Origin: Lasiosphaeris hirsuta
Lineage: Eukaryota > Ascomycota > Sordariomycetes > Sordariales > Lasiosphaeriaceae
Assembly (NCBI GenBank): GCA_030549175.1
Contig: JAUKUA010000002.1
Coordinates: 6,510,001 to 6,574,000 of the forward strand
Length of the DNA: 64,000 bases
Direction: 5' to 3'
Both the position numbers and the translations under genes were made by a program. Shown piece after piece: positions 1 to 10,292 of the stretch. The notes beneath the pieces are model-generated. The model ran no database searches. It had not been told where the DNA came from and was given only the letters and a program-made list of their open reading frames with translations. Each line of letters begins with the position of its first letter. The stretch's first letter is position 1.

Positions 1-73
1 AAGAGGCTCCAAGTTTAAGCAACCAGGCTGGGTATTATATTTGTCGTGTGGAGTGGGAAAATGGTATACTCAC

Positions 74-2321
74 CACAGTTTATCTGCAATAAAGGCTTGT
101 TGAAGACCTCAGCTGCGCACTCTGTAATCGCGACATTGTTTAAGGCGTTGGCTCCAACACGACATCGGCAGTGTTAAGGGGGGAGTAATACTAACCTACT
201 GTCGTCGTCTTTCCCACGCCAGGGGGGCCATGCAGCAGCATAATCAGACCCTTTCCTAGTTACGAGAGAAGGAAGGATTAGGAATGAGAACTGAAGTCAG
301 TGGTGTTGGCAGGGGGGGGGGGGGGGGGCGACAGACCCTTACCGCGGACAATATCGACCTGCTCTGCATCTCCGGCCGTCGAGGAGGACTCCTTGCCGCG
401 ATAGTGCTGTGCGATAAGCGAGAGTATCATGTCTTTGTATCCAGACGGTAACACCAGGCGGTCGAACGCCGTCTGGGATACTCTTGGTCCATTAACGGGG
501 CTGAGGTAGGCGAGATCAAGTTGGGCTGCATTCTTGTGTCAGTACCTATATTCGTACTTTTGGTAAAAGCATCGAAAAAGAGACGCAATGTAGCTACCCC
601 ATTTCCTGCTCTTAAAAACGAAACCAAAGACGCGGTAGCTGGTGACTACCAGCTCATCGTCTGTCAGAGCGTTTCCCAGCCACTGCGTGTCGTGGAGCGT
701 GCGTGGGTGGATGACAACCGTGGGGCGCTGGCTGGGGTCCTTCTGTATCAAGCTACTGATGTAGTCCTGGTTGCGCTTCGCTTCAACGTCATCGTCTCTG
801 CAGATGATCTCGCCATGGCAGCAGACACCTTTGCACTCCTGCTGCTTGACGATCTTGGGCAGCCTGGACTGGCCGATGAGCCGTTCCACCTTGGGCTGCC
901 ACTCGCTGTCTCGCCACCCGTGGTCGCGGGCTGCGAATGCCTCCTCAAAGTCGATAACGACATGACTGTCGACCCTGTCGCGTGGTTCAATTGTCGGGCC
1001 ATTATAGTACATGTGCCTGATGCTAACGGCTTCGAGGAACATGCGGCCGCGTGCGATTAGCATCTCGCGGTCGATGCGCGCCGCAGCGTACCGCAGCGGG
1101 TACACTCCGAGCGATGTGATGGCGCATTCGCCGTCAAAGTGCGGGATTTTGAAGACCCGGCTTACGGGACCGAGGAGCTTGCCGTCAAAGTCGATGCTCA
1201 CGCAGTGCAACGTGACGGGCGTCTCATCGTCATTAGCCTCGGCCTGGTTCGAGAGGCTATGCCACGGCGAAGTCACACAGTGGCCGACGCTCATCATGCC
1301 AACCACGCGGTACACCTGCCGGCAGTCCTGGCTGATGACCTCGTCACCTGGCTTGAACAGGTACCAAATGTCGGTGAAGGTCACCACCTGCCCCTCGCCC
1401 CAGCCGCTAGACGGGGTGCGGGTTTTTAGCCGCACTTCCGCGTCCATGAACTGGATCAAGCATCGGAGCTGCTCGTACGCGATAAAAGACTCTGTGAGTC
1501 GTTCCTCCTCGCCACGGACGTGACCATTTTGCGTCTGTGGATTAGCTTCGGTTTGTCTAGTGACGGCACTTTCGGCGGTAGCGCTGCTGCTACCAAATCT
1601 GACTTCAAGTTGGCTGAACTTCTGCTGGATGTCCTCCTTATGATAGACGAGAAACTTGAAGGGCCGGATCATGACGATGGAGCCCCCACCCGCTGATAGT
1701 TTCTCGCCACTAATGTCCTCGAGGATCTTGATGATATGCTGGGAGTTGATGCGGATCCGTTCTGGCACCAACGTCTGGTTAGGGTTTGCCACTGCCTTTG
1801 CCGTCGTTATACCTTGGCCGGGGTTGTGTTTTGGGTTCGTTGGCTGGAAGGCGTGGTGCGATGTCAGGTCCGATTCCCCCTCGAGTACGTCGATGGCAAA
1901 AGACTCGTTCTCGGGGCTGTGCCGCTGCCATTTGAACGTCGACCACTCCACATAGTTGGGTTGGGCCACCACAGGCTGCGTCGACCTGTGCACTTCCGTC
2001 TGGGTGTTGGCAGGAAGCGCGACGGCTTGAGCAGGCTCAGGAAGCGAAGGGATCTGCGCAGCATCCGCTGGACCCTTATCATCACCAGGAAAGCCAATAT
2101 CAGGCCGGAGTTTTCTTATTTCGTTTCTGAGAGTGAGACGCTCTTGCTTCCAGGCGCGCTCCTTCTCCAGCAGGGTATCGCGTTCGCGGCGCAGCGAGCG
2201 GATGCTCTGAATCATCTCCTTCTCGCGCCGGAGAGTCTCAAGTTCGCGCACCAACGCGCGCTCCATCCGACGTCGACGCTCGCTGAGCTGTGCATAGTCA
2301 TGATCATGATCATCGTCATCT

Positions 2322-2359
<38 letters not shown>

Positions 2360-2578
2360 GTTGCCGTCGTCATGACCGTCGCCTGGCTTGGGCGAGTCAT
2401 CGCCGAGGCGCTGGTAACGGTGGAGCTCGAGCCCTTGGCCGTCCGATAGGACGAACGGCAGCTCCACCCTAAGATCGGGCTCTTTTGCTCTGGCCGCGGT
2501 AGAAAGCATCTCGATCTGCTTTGCAGTCATGGTGCGTTGGGACTCCACTTTGTTCCCCTGCAGGCCGTCGTCCTTCAT
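74..2578 (-). CDS. AAA+ ATPase with N-terminal DUF7025-type domain (partial, runs off left end)
   Basis: Seen: exons at 598-2578, 343-525, 196-255 and 74-121 join in frame through introns 526-597, 256-342 and 122-195. The third exon carries a Walker A motif, GPPGVGKT, and the gene continues beyond the window, so the Walker B and later AAA parts are not visible. The N-terminal region has a poly-Asp stretch coded by a GTC/GAC repeat, then a coiled coil rich in Arg/Glu, then a domain with LFKPGDEVI and SIDFDGKLLGPV as in fungal DUF7025 AAA proteins. A frame stays open up to 2707, but a strong GTAAGT donor at 2698 suggests a 5' intron, so I prefer the Met at 2578 (Met at 2530 is also possible). 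Known: this family is predicted to remodel protein substrates using ATP; targets are unknown. It stands head to head with the ankyrin gene at 3067. Confidence 0.82.
311..328. repeat. G18 homopolymer inside an intron
   Basis: A run of 18 G on the plus strand lies within the second visible intron of the AAA ATPase gene. On the coding strand it is a poly-C tract, so it could serve as the intron's pyrimidine tract. Its length is likely to vary and to be hard to sequence. Confidence 0.9.
2322..2363. repeat. GTC trinucleotide repeat coding poly-Asp
   Basis: Near-perfect (GTC)n tract on the plus strand, read as consecutive Asp codons in the minus-strand AAA ATPase gene. Microsatellite of this kind usually varies in copy number between strains; here the reading frame is kept whatever the number of units. 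Confidence 0.85.
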
Positions 2579-3066
2579 CTTACTGCCGTGGGTGGGTGGG
2601 TGGGTGCGGGGGCGGAGACGTTGCCGGACGCTGCCCGGAAAGAAGAAGAGACCGAGCACAACAAACGAGGAAGACAGCTGTTGCTGCCACTTACCTGTCC
2701 GGGACATGCATAGCTCTCTCCCCGCTCATCGACAGCTGCAAATTCTCCCAGCGATTGGCGGGTTACCCACAGTGAGGGCATTGCAACCTGGTCCGATATG
2801 CGGGGTGGGCGCGTTGGTATTGGTTGATGTGAAATCGTCAGCGGTGTGGGACGCGCCGCTTTACGTGCGCACGCATTGGCTGCTTCGAAAACGACGTCAA
2901 GGTTTGCAGGATTGCCCCCTCCAACAGAATATCTGAGATTTATGTCCGAGGTTGCGTAAATGTTTTGATTTCTTCAATACCACCACGTCCGCTCTCGCAC
3001 CCATCGAGAAAGAAGAACAGGAAGGGAAGGGATTGCTGGAAAGCTCCGGCTGTCTTACCACCCGAC

Positions 3067-6000
3067 ATGTTGACCGTCAAGCCTCTCGGGTTCCTCCTTG
3101 GAGCCTCCTTGACCGCTTGCGTCGTCGCCGATGCCGGAGACGATTTCTCCAACAACTTGATCTCGGACCTAGCCCCGTACGTGCTGCGGATCTGTTCGGT
3201 GCGGTCTGCACCTACAGACCTTTCTTATTACTGACCACTGCGCTCTGGACTTCAGGTTACTGGCCCTGTTTGGAGAGAGAGTCACGACGCAGTTCATGAG
3301 CCAGTCGGTCGGGTGGGCCGATAACATTATCTTGGCAGTGGCCCCACTAGGGATCCTGACCGCTATTGTCAGTGCCATCAGAGTGGGCGGCCCGTCGTGG
3401 CTCAAGACCATTATCGGACGAGCGAGAGAAAACCGCGCTGTTGCCGAGTCCGAGCTGATGTCTTCCACCTCACACGAGGTGTGCGAACTCTGGAACGGCC
3501 AAGAGGTTGTCAGGGTGATGGGGGCCGGGCCTATTCGGGAATTCATCGTTCTGACGTGCGAAGAAAGTATCATCCATGAAAACCAGCTGAAAAAGGCAAC
3601 AGCAATCGAGGCTGACACAGCCCGTCAATCCGGTCCCAAGCACGGCCAAAACAGAGAGAGTGATAACATAAAGCACGCTCAAGAGGTGGCAATCATGGAA
3701 CTGAGAGATGCTATGGGCGTGTACTTGACAAAGTTTCGTTAGTGGTAGACCTACCTGATGCTGTCAAAGCTCTCATGAGCAAAAAGCTCACGTTCCCTTC
3801 TTGCCAGAGCCTTCTTTTTGGGAGCGCGCCCTCGCCAGCCGCCGGCAAAAGGGCAGCAGATCTACTTGGAAGCCTGCTGCCAGCGGGGCAGGTGTCACCA
3901 CACCACAACCTGTCGACAGTGGTCGCGATTCCCGCTCCGAGCGGTCCGCCGCCAAGCAGCAAGGTTTGCAGCCCCAAGACCCGGAAAAGGCCCTGCCTGT
4001 GCTCGACGCACAGGGAGTGGTGGCTCCGCAGTCGGGGACAGCGGAAAGCCATGCTACCCCACGGAAGCGCCTAGTCGCTGTCATTCGCAATACAAATGTC
4101 TGCACGCCAAATCTCACACTCAATATCCACAGCCAGATCAGCAGGAGAGAGCTTTATGTAGTTTCTTTGATTGGCGTCACCCTCCAGCTCGGCGTCCTCG
4201 TCTACTTTGGGATCACCACCGAATTTTCCACCCTCAGGTTCACATTGCTCAAGGACGGGAACCTTGTTGCTGGCTACGCACTGCCCTGCGCCGTGGTTGG
4301 CACAGTCCTCCTAGTTGCCAGTATGCTTATCTGTGCCCATGTCGTCGAGAACAGCACATCGGAAATGAGGTACCGGCCAGTGGACGGCATGGAGGCCCGA
4401 GTTGTCTGGCTGCAGAGATCGGAAACCGTCAACGACCAGGCTTTCGACTCTTTTGCCATCTTCCCCGCCCAGACGCAAACCGTCATTACAACATCTCGGC
4501 GAGCCCCAAGGCGGAGGCTGGCCGCCCCGTGGTGGCCAAAGCAAAAGGAGGCGGAAGCGACGAGAATTGAGGTCGAAGAAGTTGCCGCTGTTGTGGGCGC
4601 CCTGGTGGGTATCTGCGGCTTCATTGTGCAGTTTGTCGGTTTGCGCAGCATGCACTGGTCCGCTTCGGCCGCCCAACTCGGCGCAACTATCATCATGTCC
4701 ATCTTCAGGGCTTCCGTTCGCCGGAATCTCTCAAAGAACCCACAGTCCCAACCCCTTCTCCCAGGCCATGAAATGGACTGGCTGGCTATGGCTCTCGGTG
4801 ATTGCGCCAACGAGTTTTGGCTGAACAAAAGTGGGAGACCTTGGGACTGGAGAGTGGTCGCTGTCGAGGATCCGAGCAAAAGCGAGAAGCTGCAGCGAGA
4901 GTCGGGGACCGCCGGCAGGGATCTCGGCGAATCCATGTCCCATAGGGCGACGCTCACAAGGCGGGACCTTGGAGCCTTGGCTGACTGGTACGGGCCCGCA
5001 TCCGCCGACGCCATCGCTCTGGCTCGCGCGATCGAGGCGACGCTCAATGCTTTCGACGACCTGATTGACCGGGACGGAAAGGAGTTCATCTGGTCACTTC
5101 CGGCCTTGAAGCCTTTTGATGCGCCCAATCGTGAACCAATAGCGTTTCGGGTCCAACGACAGGAGGACGGGAACTGGGTCACGTACGCCGACGAAATTGA
5201 AGCCGCTCTATCGCTATGGCTGTACTCGGTACACGAACGTGAAAACCCCAAAAGCTCGGTTGAACGAGACAGGGGAGAAGAGGGAGGCGATGCGGCGCCG
5301 CCCAACGCCAAGCTGCTGCGACCAAGAGGTGACGAGTGGCTACGGTCCAAGGGGTCGCCGGCGAAGCGCAGCCTACGGCTCCTCGGCTCATACAACCACG
5401 TCCTGCAACAAGACCTTCGACTATGGATGCCTGATGGATCCGCCAGAGTCATTAGAGTGGGGCAAGATGAGGACAAGGCGACCGACGAGAGCAAGATGAT
5501 CGAAATGGAGAAGCATCGGATTGTGGGCCACGCATCTGGGTGGACGGATTCTGGCTCTCCAGAGGAGAGCCGCATTCGACTAAACAAAACCCCCCTTCCC
5601 GATCAGCACTCTGCAGTTTACGAGCCTACCATGAACACCATCCTGGCAACCGAATCGTACAGCCCCTTGAAGACGCTATTCATCCAGCACATGTTCGCCA
5701 CCTTCATGTGGGCTACAGCCAAAACGATAGAAAAGCCGATTGCCGACAGTGCGGATATTCGAATCACCGAGGTCGACGACGAGGCAAATGGGGTTTTGAG
5801 GCGGCGGTCATTCGCGCTGCACACGGGCCGGCTTTCCAAAATGGCCCAAGATATCCAAAGTACGGGGCTCGGAAGCTTAGAAGAAGTGTATCTGTGCATT
5901 CTTCCACCCCTCAGCATGGAAAATAAACTTCCGCCGTCCTGTAAGCACACGAGGGACGTAAACGGGCGGACACCACTCCACCTAGTAGCTACGGCAGGGA

Positions 6001-7001
6001 GCGAAGCCGACGTCAAGAGGATTGTTGAGCTTGGTGCTGACAAAGATGCAAGAGATGACAACAATCAAACACCCCTCCACGTGGCTATCGTGAAGGGAAA
6101 CATGGCTGTTGCCACGGCGGTCGTCAAGCTCGGCGCCAACGTCGAAGCAAGGACGTTTGATGGGTGGACGCCACTTGCCACGGCGGCTCGACACGGGCAT
6201 GCCGCAATTGTCAAGATACTTGTCCAGCGTGGCGGCAATAAGGAGGCGAGGACCTCCGATGGGTGGACACCGCTTGCTATAGCCGCTCGATATGGACATG
6301 CGGCCGTTGCTGAGACCCTCATCGACCTGGGAGCTAACAAAGAGGCAGAGACTTTGGATGGGTGGACCCCCTTGGTGTTGGCCGCTCGCTACGGGCATAC
6401 ACGGGTTGTAGAAGCACTTATCAGGCTTGGCGTCAGTGCAAACGCGGTTACTAACCGGGGATGGTCGCCACTTTTTCAAGCTGCTTCGGAAGGGGAAGAG
6501 GGCACAGCGAGGATGCTTATTATGCACGGCGCGAATAGAGAGGTGAAAAATCTTGCCGGACGGACGCCTCTCCACGGGGCGGCCTCGAAAGGGGCAACAG
6601 CTGCTGTCAAGGCACTTGTTGAGCTCAAGGCTGATAAAGAGGCGAGGGACAACTTCAACGGAACGCCACTCCACTGGGCCGCTGCCGGAGGGCACATGGA
6701 GACCGCACGGGCGCTTGTTGAGCTTGGGGCTAATAAGCAGTCGAGGGTAAGCGGCGGCTGGATATCGCATTACGAAGCGATCGTGGCCGGCGACCAAAAC
6801 ATGAAGTCTATCGCTGGTGAGGAGGAGGGGAGTGGAGGGCAGACGCCAATGCATCTGGCAGCCATGAATGGGCACGCGACCGTCGTTAAAGATCTCATTG
6901 AGCTTGGCGCGGACAGAAATGCAAAAGACCGTCATGGAATGACGCCGCTAGATTGGGCCGCTGAGGGGGGTCACGCGGCGGTTGTACAACTGCTAAATTG
7001 A
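3067..7001 (+). CDS. Multi-pass membrane protein with C-terminal ankyrin repeats
   Basis: Three exons, 3067-3176, 3256-3737 and 3808-7001, sum to 1,262 codons in frame; introns are 79 and 70 nt with the branch TTACTGAC in the first. Seen: a signal-like segment at residues 1-22, hydrophobic segments near 58-78, 312-333, 351-377, 455-475 and 480-498, a long polar middle region, and about ten ankyrin repeats from residue 908 to the end (GRTPLHLVA, GWTPLATAA, GTPLHWAA and so on). The repeats at 6120-6420 are very alike, so some arose by recent duplication. Known: fungal proteins of this layout are common and uncharacterised; ankyrin arrays bind proteins. Inferred: membrane-anchored receptor or scaffold. 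The start is set by the ATG preceding the signal segment. The gene is divergent from the AAA ATPase, with about 490 bp between starts. Confidence 0.85.
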
Positions 7002-7636
7002 AACAGGAGAGCTAAATCCATTTCCTCCTTTCAAGGCCGTGGTGAGATTGAAGCCTTCTTGGTTACCCGAAGCTCAACGCTCTCTCCCATCTCTGTGGTA
7101 TTGTGACTCGCTCAGCCTTCAAGGACCAAAGTCTGCACCTCCTAGTGCCTGCCTGGGTGCTCACCGAAAATGACGGAAAGCTCAAGCATAAACGGTGGCT
7201 CACCCGCTAGTCTGCGATAAACCGTATTAGGCGTCTTGATACAAGTCACAGGTTCTGGATTCTCCCCTCTAGGGGATCCCGTAAGCCGTCACGAACATGC
7301 ACAATGCCATTAACATCATAATGAGTGTCTCGCACCTCGAGCGCGAGGTTCAGTTACCAAATGCTGCTGTAGCTGAAGCTCCCGGCGTGTCCGAGAGTTT
7401 CGATCACCAGAGTTCGGGCACGGATGTGTAGGGAGGGCTAAATTTGATCCGCTATCGGAGGCGGGCACTCTTAATGACAAAATGAGATACGGTTTTTGAG
7501 ACCACTTGTGCACATGGTCGAAATTAAGTAACTAAATCTACCTCCTCCAACATTCGGACCTGTCACTGTTGCACCGTCCAGGTTCAGGGACAGGGGAAGG
7601 TTGGGCTTGTCAAGGTGGGGGGGCCTCGGGTCCGAG
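7002..7636. other. Intergenic, nothing recognised
   Basis: Between the ankyrin gene and an ankyrin relic. No coding pattern or repeat was seen. Confidence 0.5.
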
Positions 7637-8511
7637 TGCCGATATCACGCTGGCCGCGAGACAGGCCTCCAGGGGGCGGTGGAGTTCTTTCGAGATGCCG
7701 CAGCGGTCGAAGGGGGATTTGAAGCAATCGTCAAGCTGCTACTGAGGAGAAAGGCGAGAGTGAACTATCGGTATCCTCTCTACTCACCATATAAGCGTGG
7801 AGAATTTTGCCCCGACATTTATATGTTTGGGGATATTGCCTTCAATGATAATTGGCCGGACAGTATGGGTGGCTACGACGATGAGAGTGACCGTGGCGAT
7901 GGCTTCAGGTAGACGCCGAGAGGAAAGGCAAGTCGGGCCGGACAGCAATGTCATATGCGGCTCAAGCTGGCCATCTTGGTGTTGTCAGGCAGATTCGAAC
8001 TTGAATCGAAAGACAAAGATGGTCGAACAACCCTATTAGATGTGGCTCAAGCTGGCTATCTTGGTGTTGTTAGGCTGCTTGTCGAGTCTGGCAGAGTCAA
8101 GCCCGACTCCAGGTCTAACAAGCGCCTAACCCCACTGTCATATGCCGTACAAACTGGCCAAAGCGCACTTGTTGGGTTTCTAACTGACTCTGGCAAGATT
8201 GACCTTAATTCAGGATAGCGAGAGCTGAACATCACTATCGCATTCCTGGGTTCTTTCTCAATCGTTTGCTCGGCTTTGATGGAGTTGACATTGAATCAAA
8301 GGACAACACGGGCCGGACAGCATTGTCACATGCTGCTGGAGACGGGCACTGGGATGCAGTCATGATTCTACTTGAGCATGGAGCTAGTCGAGATTCAAAG
8401 GATAATATGGCTCAAACACCACTCGTGTGGACTAAAAAGTTGCCCAGAAACGTTAATACAAAAAGGGCTTTTCAAGCCAATTTGGGGCAGTTGGGGCGAG
8501 GAAGAGCCTGA
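7637..8511 (+). pseudogene. Ankyrin-repeat relic, frameshifted
   Basis: Three plus frames each hold ankyrin pieces. At about 7930-7985 one frame reads SGRTAMSYAAQAGHLGVV; a shift near 7990 leads into ESKDKDGRTTLLDVAQAGYL and LTPLSYAVQTGQSALVGFL, which stops at 8216; another frame from 8266 reads SKDNTGRTALSHAAGDGHWD. The spacing (D-S/D-S-K-D-x-x-G-R-T-x-L-x-x-A) is the kind seen at the C-termini of fungal NACHT-ankyrin NLR proteins and differs from the ankyrins of the gene upstream, so it is not simply a tail of that gene. No NACHT or nucleotide-binding part is present nearby. Read as the remains of the C-terminal repeats of an NLR-like protein. Confidence 0.7.
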
Positions 8512-9248
8512 TCATATTGATGTTCTAGCGCTGCTAATATAACCACATTAGATAACTCTTGTGGGTGCGAATCACTCCCTCTTTATTTGTTTCACACAAG
8601 ACGGTGGTGTTGATATTTGAGAAGCCGATCTAGTCTGTCTCCTGTTGCCATAACCAATGTCATACTGGAGAATAAGATGGTTTGTCTTTGACATGGTGTA
8701 TATACATATACGAAGATGTTAATACCCTGACGTAGGAAGTTGTCGCACCAAATGGCACATGGTACCTGTATAAGTGGTTTAACCTCACAGGTAATCGGGA
8801 TTCCTCTTGCCAAAAAGTGCCATAAAAGTACCTCAGGCTTACCTTGTGTGGTAGGAAAGTTTATATGCCTACTCATGGCGACTTGGCGTAACTTGGCATC
8901 ACACTTTCACTGCTGGCCGGAGATCTTAGATACTTATATAAAGTAGGGTACCTGCCTTGTAGGTACCTTATTCTGGTAACCCAATTTAGACCAAATATTT
9001 GTACCTCTCAGATATACTCCCATAATTCCGATAAACGTCGTCCTCGCATTAGATGCCTAGGTATTATTCACTCTGACGACCAAAAAGAGACCGTGTAAAA
9101 AAAAAAACACCAGATGCAACTCCCGCTCTTTGATATAAATCGGCCCCCCCCTCCCCCCTCCCCCCCCCCCCCAAAAAAAAACGCCACCCAACTCCTCAAA
9201 TGCAGCCAACCCAGAACAAATGAAACCAATCCGACGATGCAAAAACAA
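8512..9248. other. Intergenic AT-rich stretch with C-tract and dispersed repeat
   Basis: No gene seen. It holds a dispersed repeat copy near 8743-8840 (listed separately), several GGTACC palindromes, and a pyrimidine tract at about 9144-9171 followed by nine or so A. It ends at the 3' side of the carbonic anhydrase gene. Confidence 0.5.
8743..8840. repeat. Dispersed repeat, copy 1
   Basis: This stretch aligns, with small gaps, to 33714-33815. Shared blocks include TGTCGCA, a TATAAG-x-GTGGT block, and the core AAAAAGTGCCATAAA (8811-8825 here). Both copies lie in gene-poor sequence in the same orientation. No coding potential was seen. It could be the remnant of a transposon end. Confidence 0.6.
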
Positions 9249-10142
9249 TTAGTTGATCCTAGCCAGAACCTGCTCAAGCGCGCTGTGCTCAAGCAAGTTA
9301 ACGCCCTCGTTATTCTGCGTGTAGCGCGCGTTGAACTTGATGAGGTCGGTGATGGCCTCGTAGCCAGCGACGTCGACAGACAGGGGCTTGCAGCTGAGGG
9401 TCCACGAGACGCCCTCGGAGCAGGGGGGCGTGGTTAGCGAGCCGGCGTACCTGGTCTCATCAGCATCCCATTTCATACATGACAGGAGAAAAGAAGCAGA
9501 GAAAAAAAAAACTCACTGGTACGTCCCCGAGCTCGCAAAGTGCTTCTCGAGCGCGGTGAAGTCGAGCGGCTTGGTGTGCGTGACGTTGCCGGTGAAGGGG
9601 ATGTAGGGTAGGCCGGCGAGGACGGCGCCGAGCAGCGGGTCGAGCGGGCCCAGCTCGATGAGGAAGCCGACGACCGAGATGGAGGCATCTGCGGCCTGAA
9701 ACACAAAGTGCACCTCCATCGGGTAGTACTTGCCGTCGACGGCGTGCTCGCTCGGGGTGTGGAAGTGGAACTGGACGAGGTCCGACTTCTTGCCGGCATT
9801 GAGCAGGGTACCGTTGGTGGTGACGTCGACGGTGGTGCCGAGGTTCTCGAGCTCGGCGCCGTGCGGCGCGGCGGGGATCTTGATGGAGAGCGACGACGGG
9901 GTCGCGGCACACGCCGACCCGGCCACGTTGATGGGCGACTGGTGCGTGCCCTTGGCGCACAGCTCGTTGGCGTCCTTGTCGAGCGAGTACCAGTTCAGCG
10001 GGCCGTCGAGCCCGTGGTAGCCGAACTTGGGGGCCGCCGCGCCGCCCTCGGCGCGCGGGTACAGCGTCGTCCCGTAGTGCTCGTGGCCCAGGGCGGCGGG
10101 CGCGATCAGGGAGAGGAGGAGGAGGGTGGGCTGGAAGAACAT
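9249..10142 (-). CDS. Secreted alpha-class carbonic anhydrase
   Basis: Two exons, 9517-10142 and 9249-9450, joined by a 66-nt GTGAGT...CAG intron, give 275 residues. Residues 1-19 form a clear signal peptide (LLLLSLIAPAALG). The family signatures are present: HQSPINV, the zinc-ligand strand QFHFHTPSEH, the third His in EVHFVFQ, and the substrate-pocket segment GSLTTPPCSEGVSWT just after the intron. Length is normal for fungal alpha-CAs. It should catalyse reversible hydration of CO2 to bicarbonate outside the cell or in the wall. N-glycosylation sites of the NGT and NVT type are visible. Confidence 0.95.
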
Positions 10143-10284
10143 GGTGGTTGATATGCGAGGAGAGATGCGGCGCGAGATGGGACGAGAGGGATGACAAAAA
10201 GTGCAGAGTGAGAACGCTGGAAACGACTAGATTGGCGAAGAGTGAAGATGTCGGGTAGAACGGCAGAGGCAGACTAGGCCCGGT

Positions 10285-10292
10285 TCATATAA
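10285..10292 (-). promoter_or_regulatory. Probable TATA box of the carbonic anhydrase gene
   Basis: On the minus strand TTATATGA lies about 145 nt upstream of the start codon at 10142, a usual distance in filamentous fungi. It is the only TATA-like element close by. Confidence 0.4.

Noticed and set aside
521..1060. Plus-strand ORF of 179 codons
   Set aside because: Antisense to the AAA ATPase coding exon, with no family features.
4274..5587. Minus-strand ORF of 437 codons
   Set aside because: Mirror frame of the ankyrin gene; Ser/Arg-rich composition is typical of an antisense frame in GC-rich DNA.
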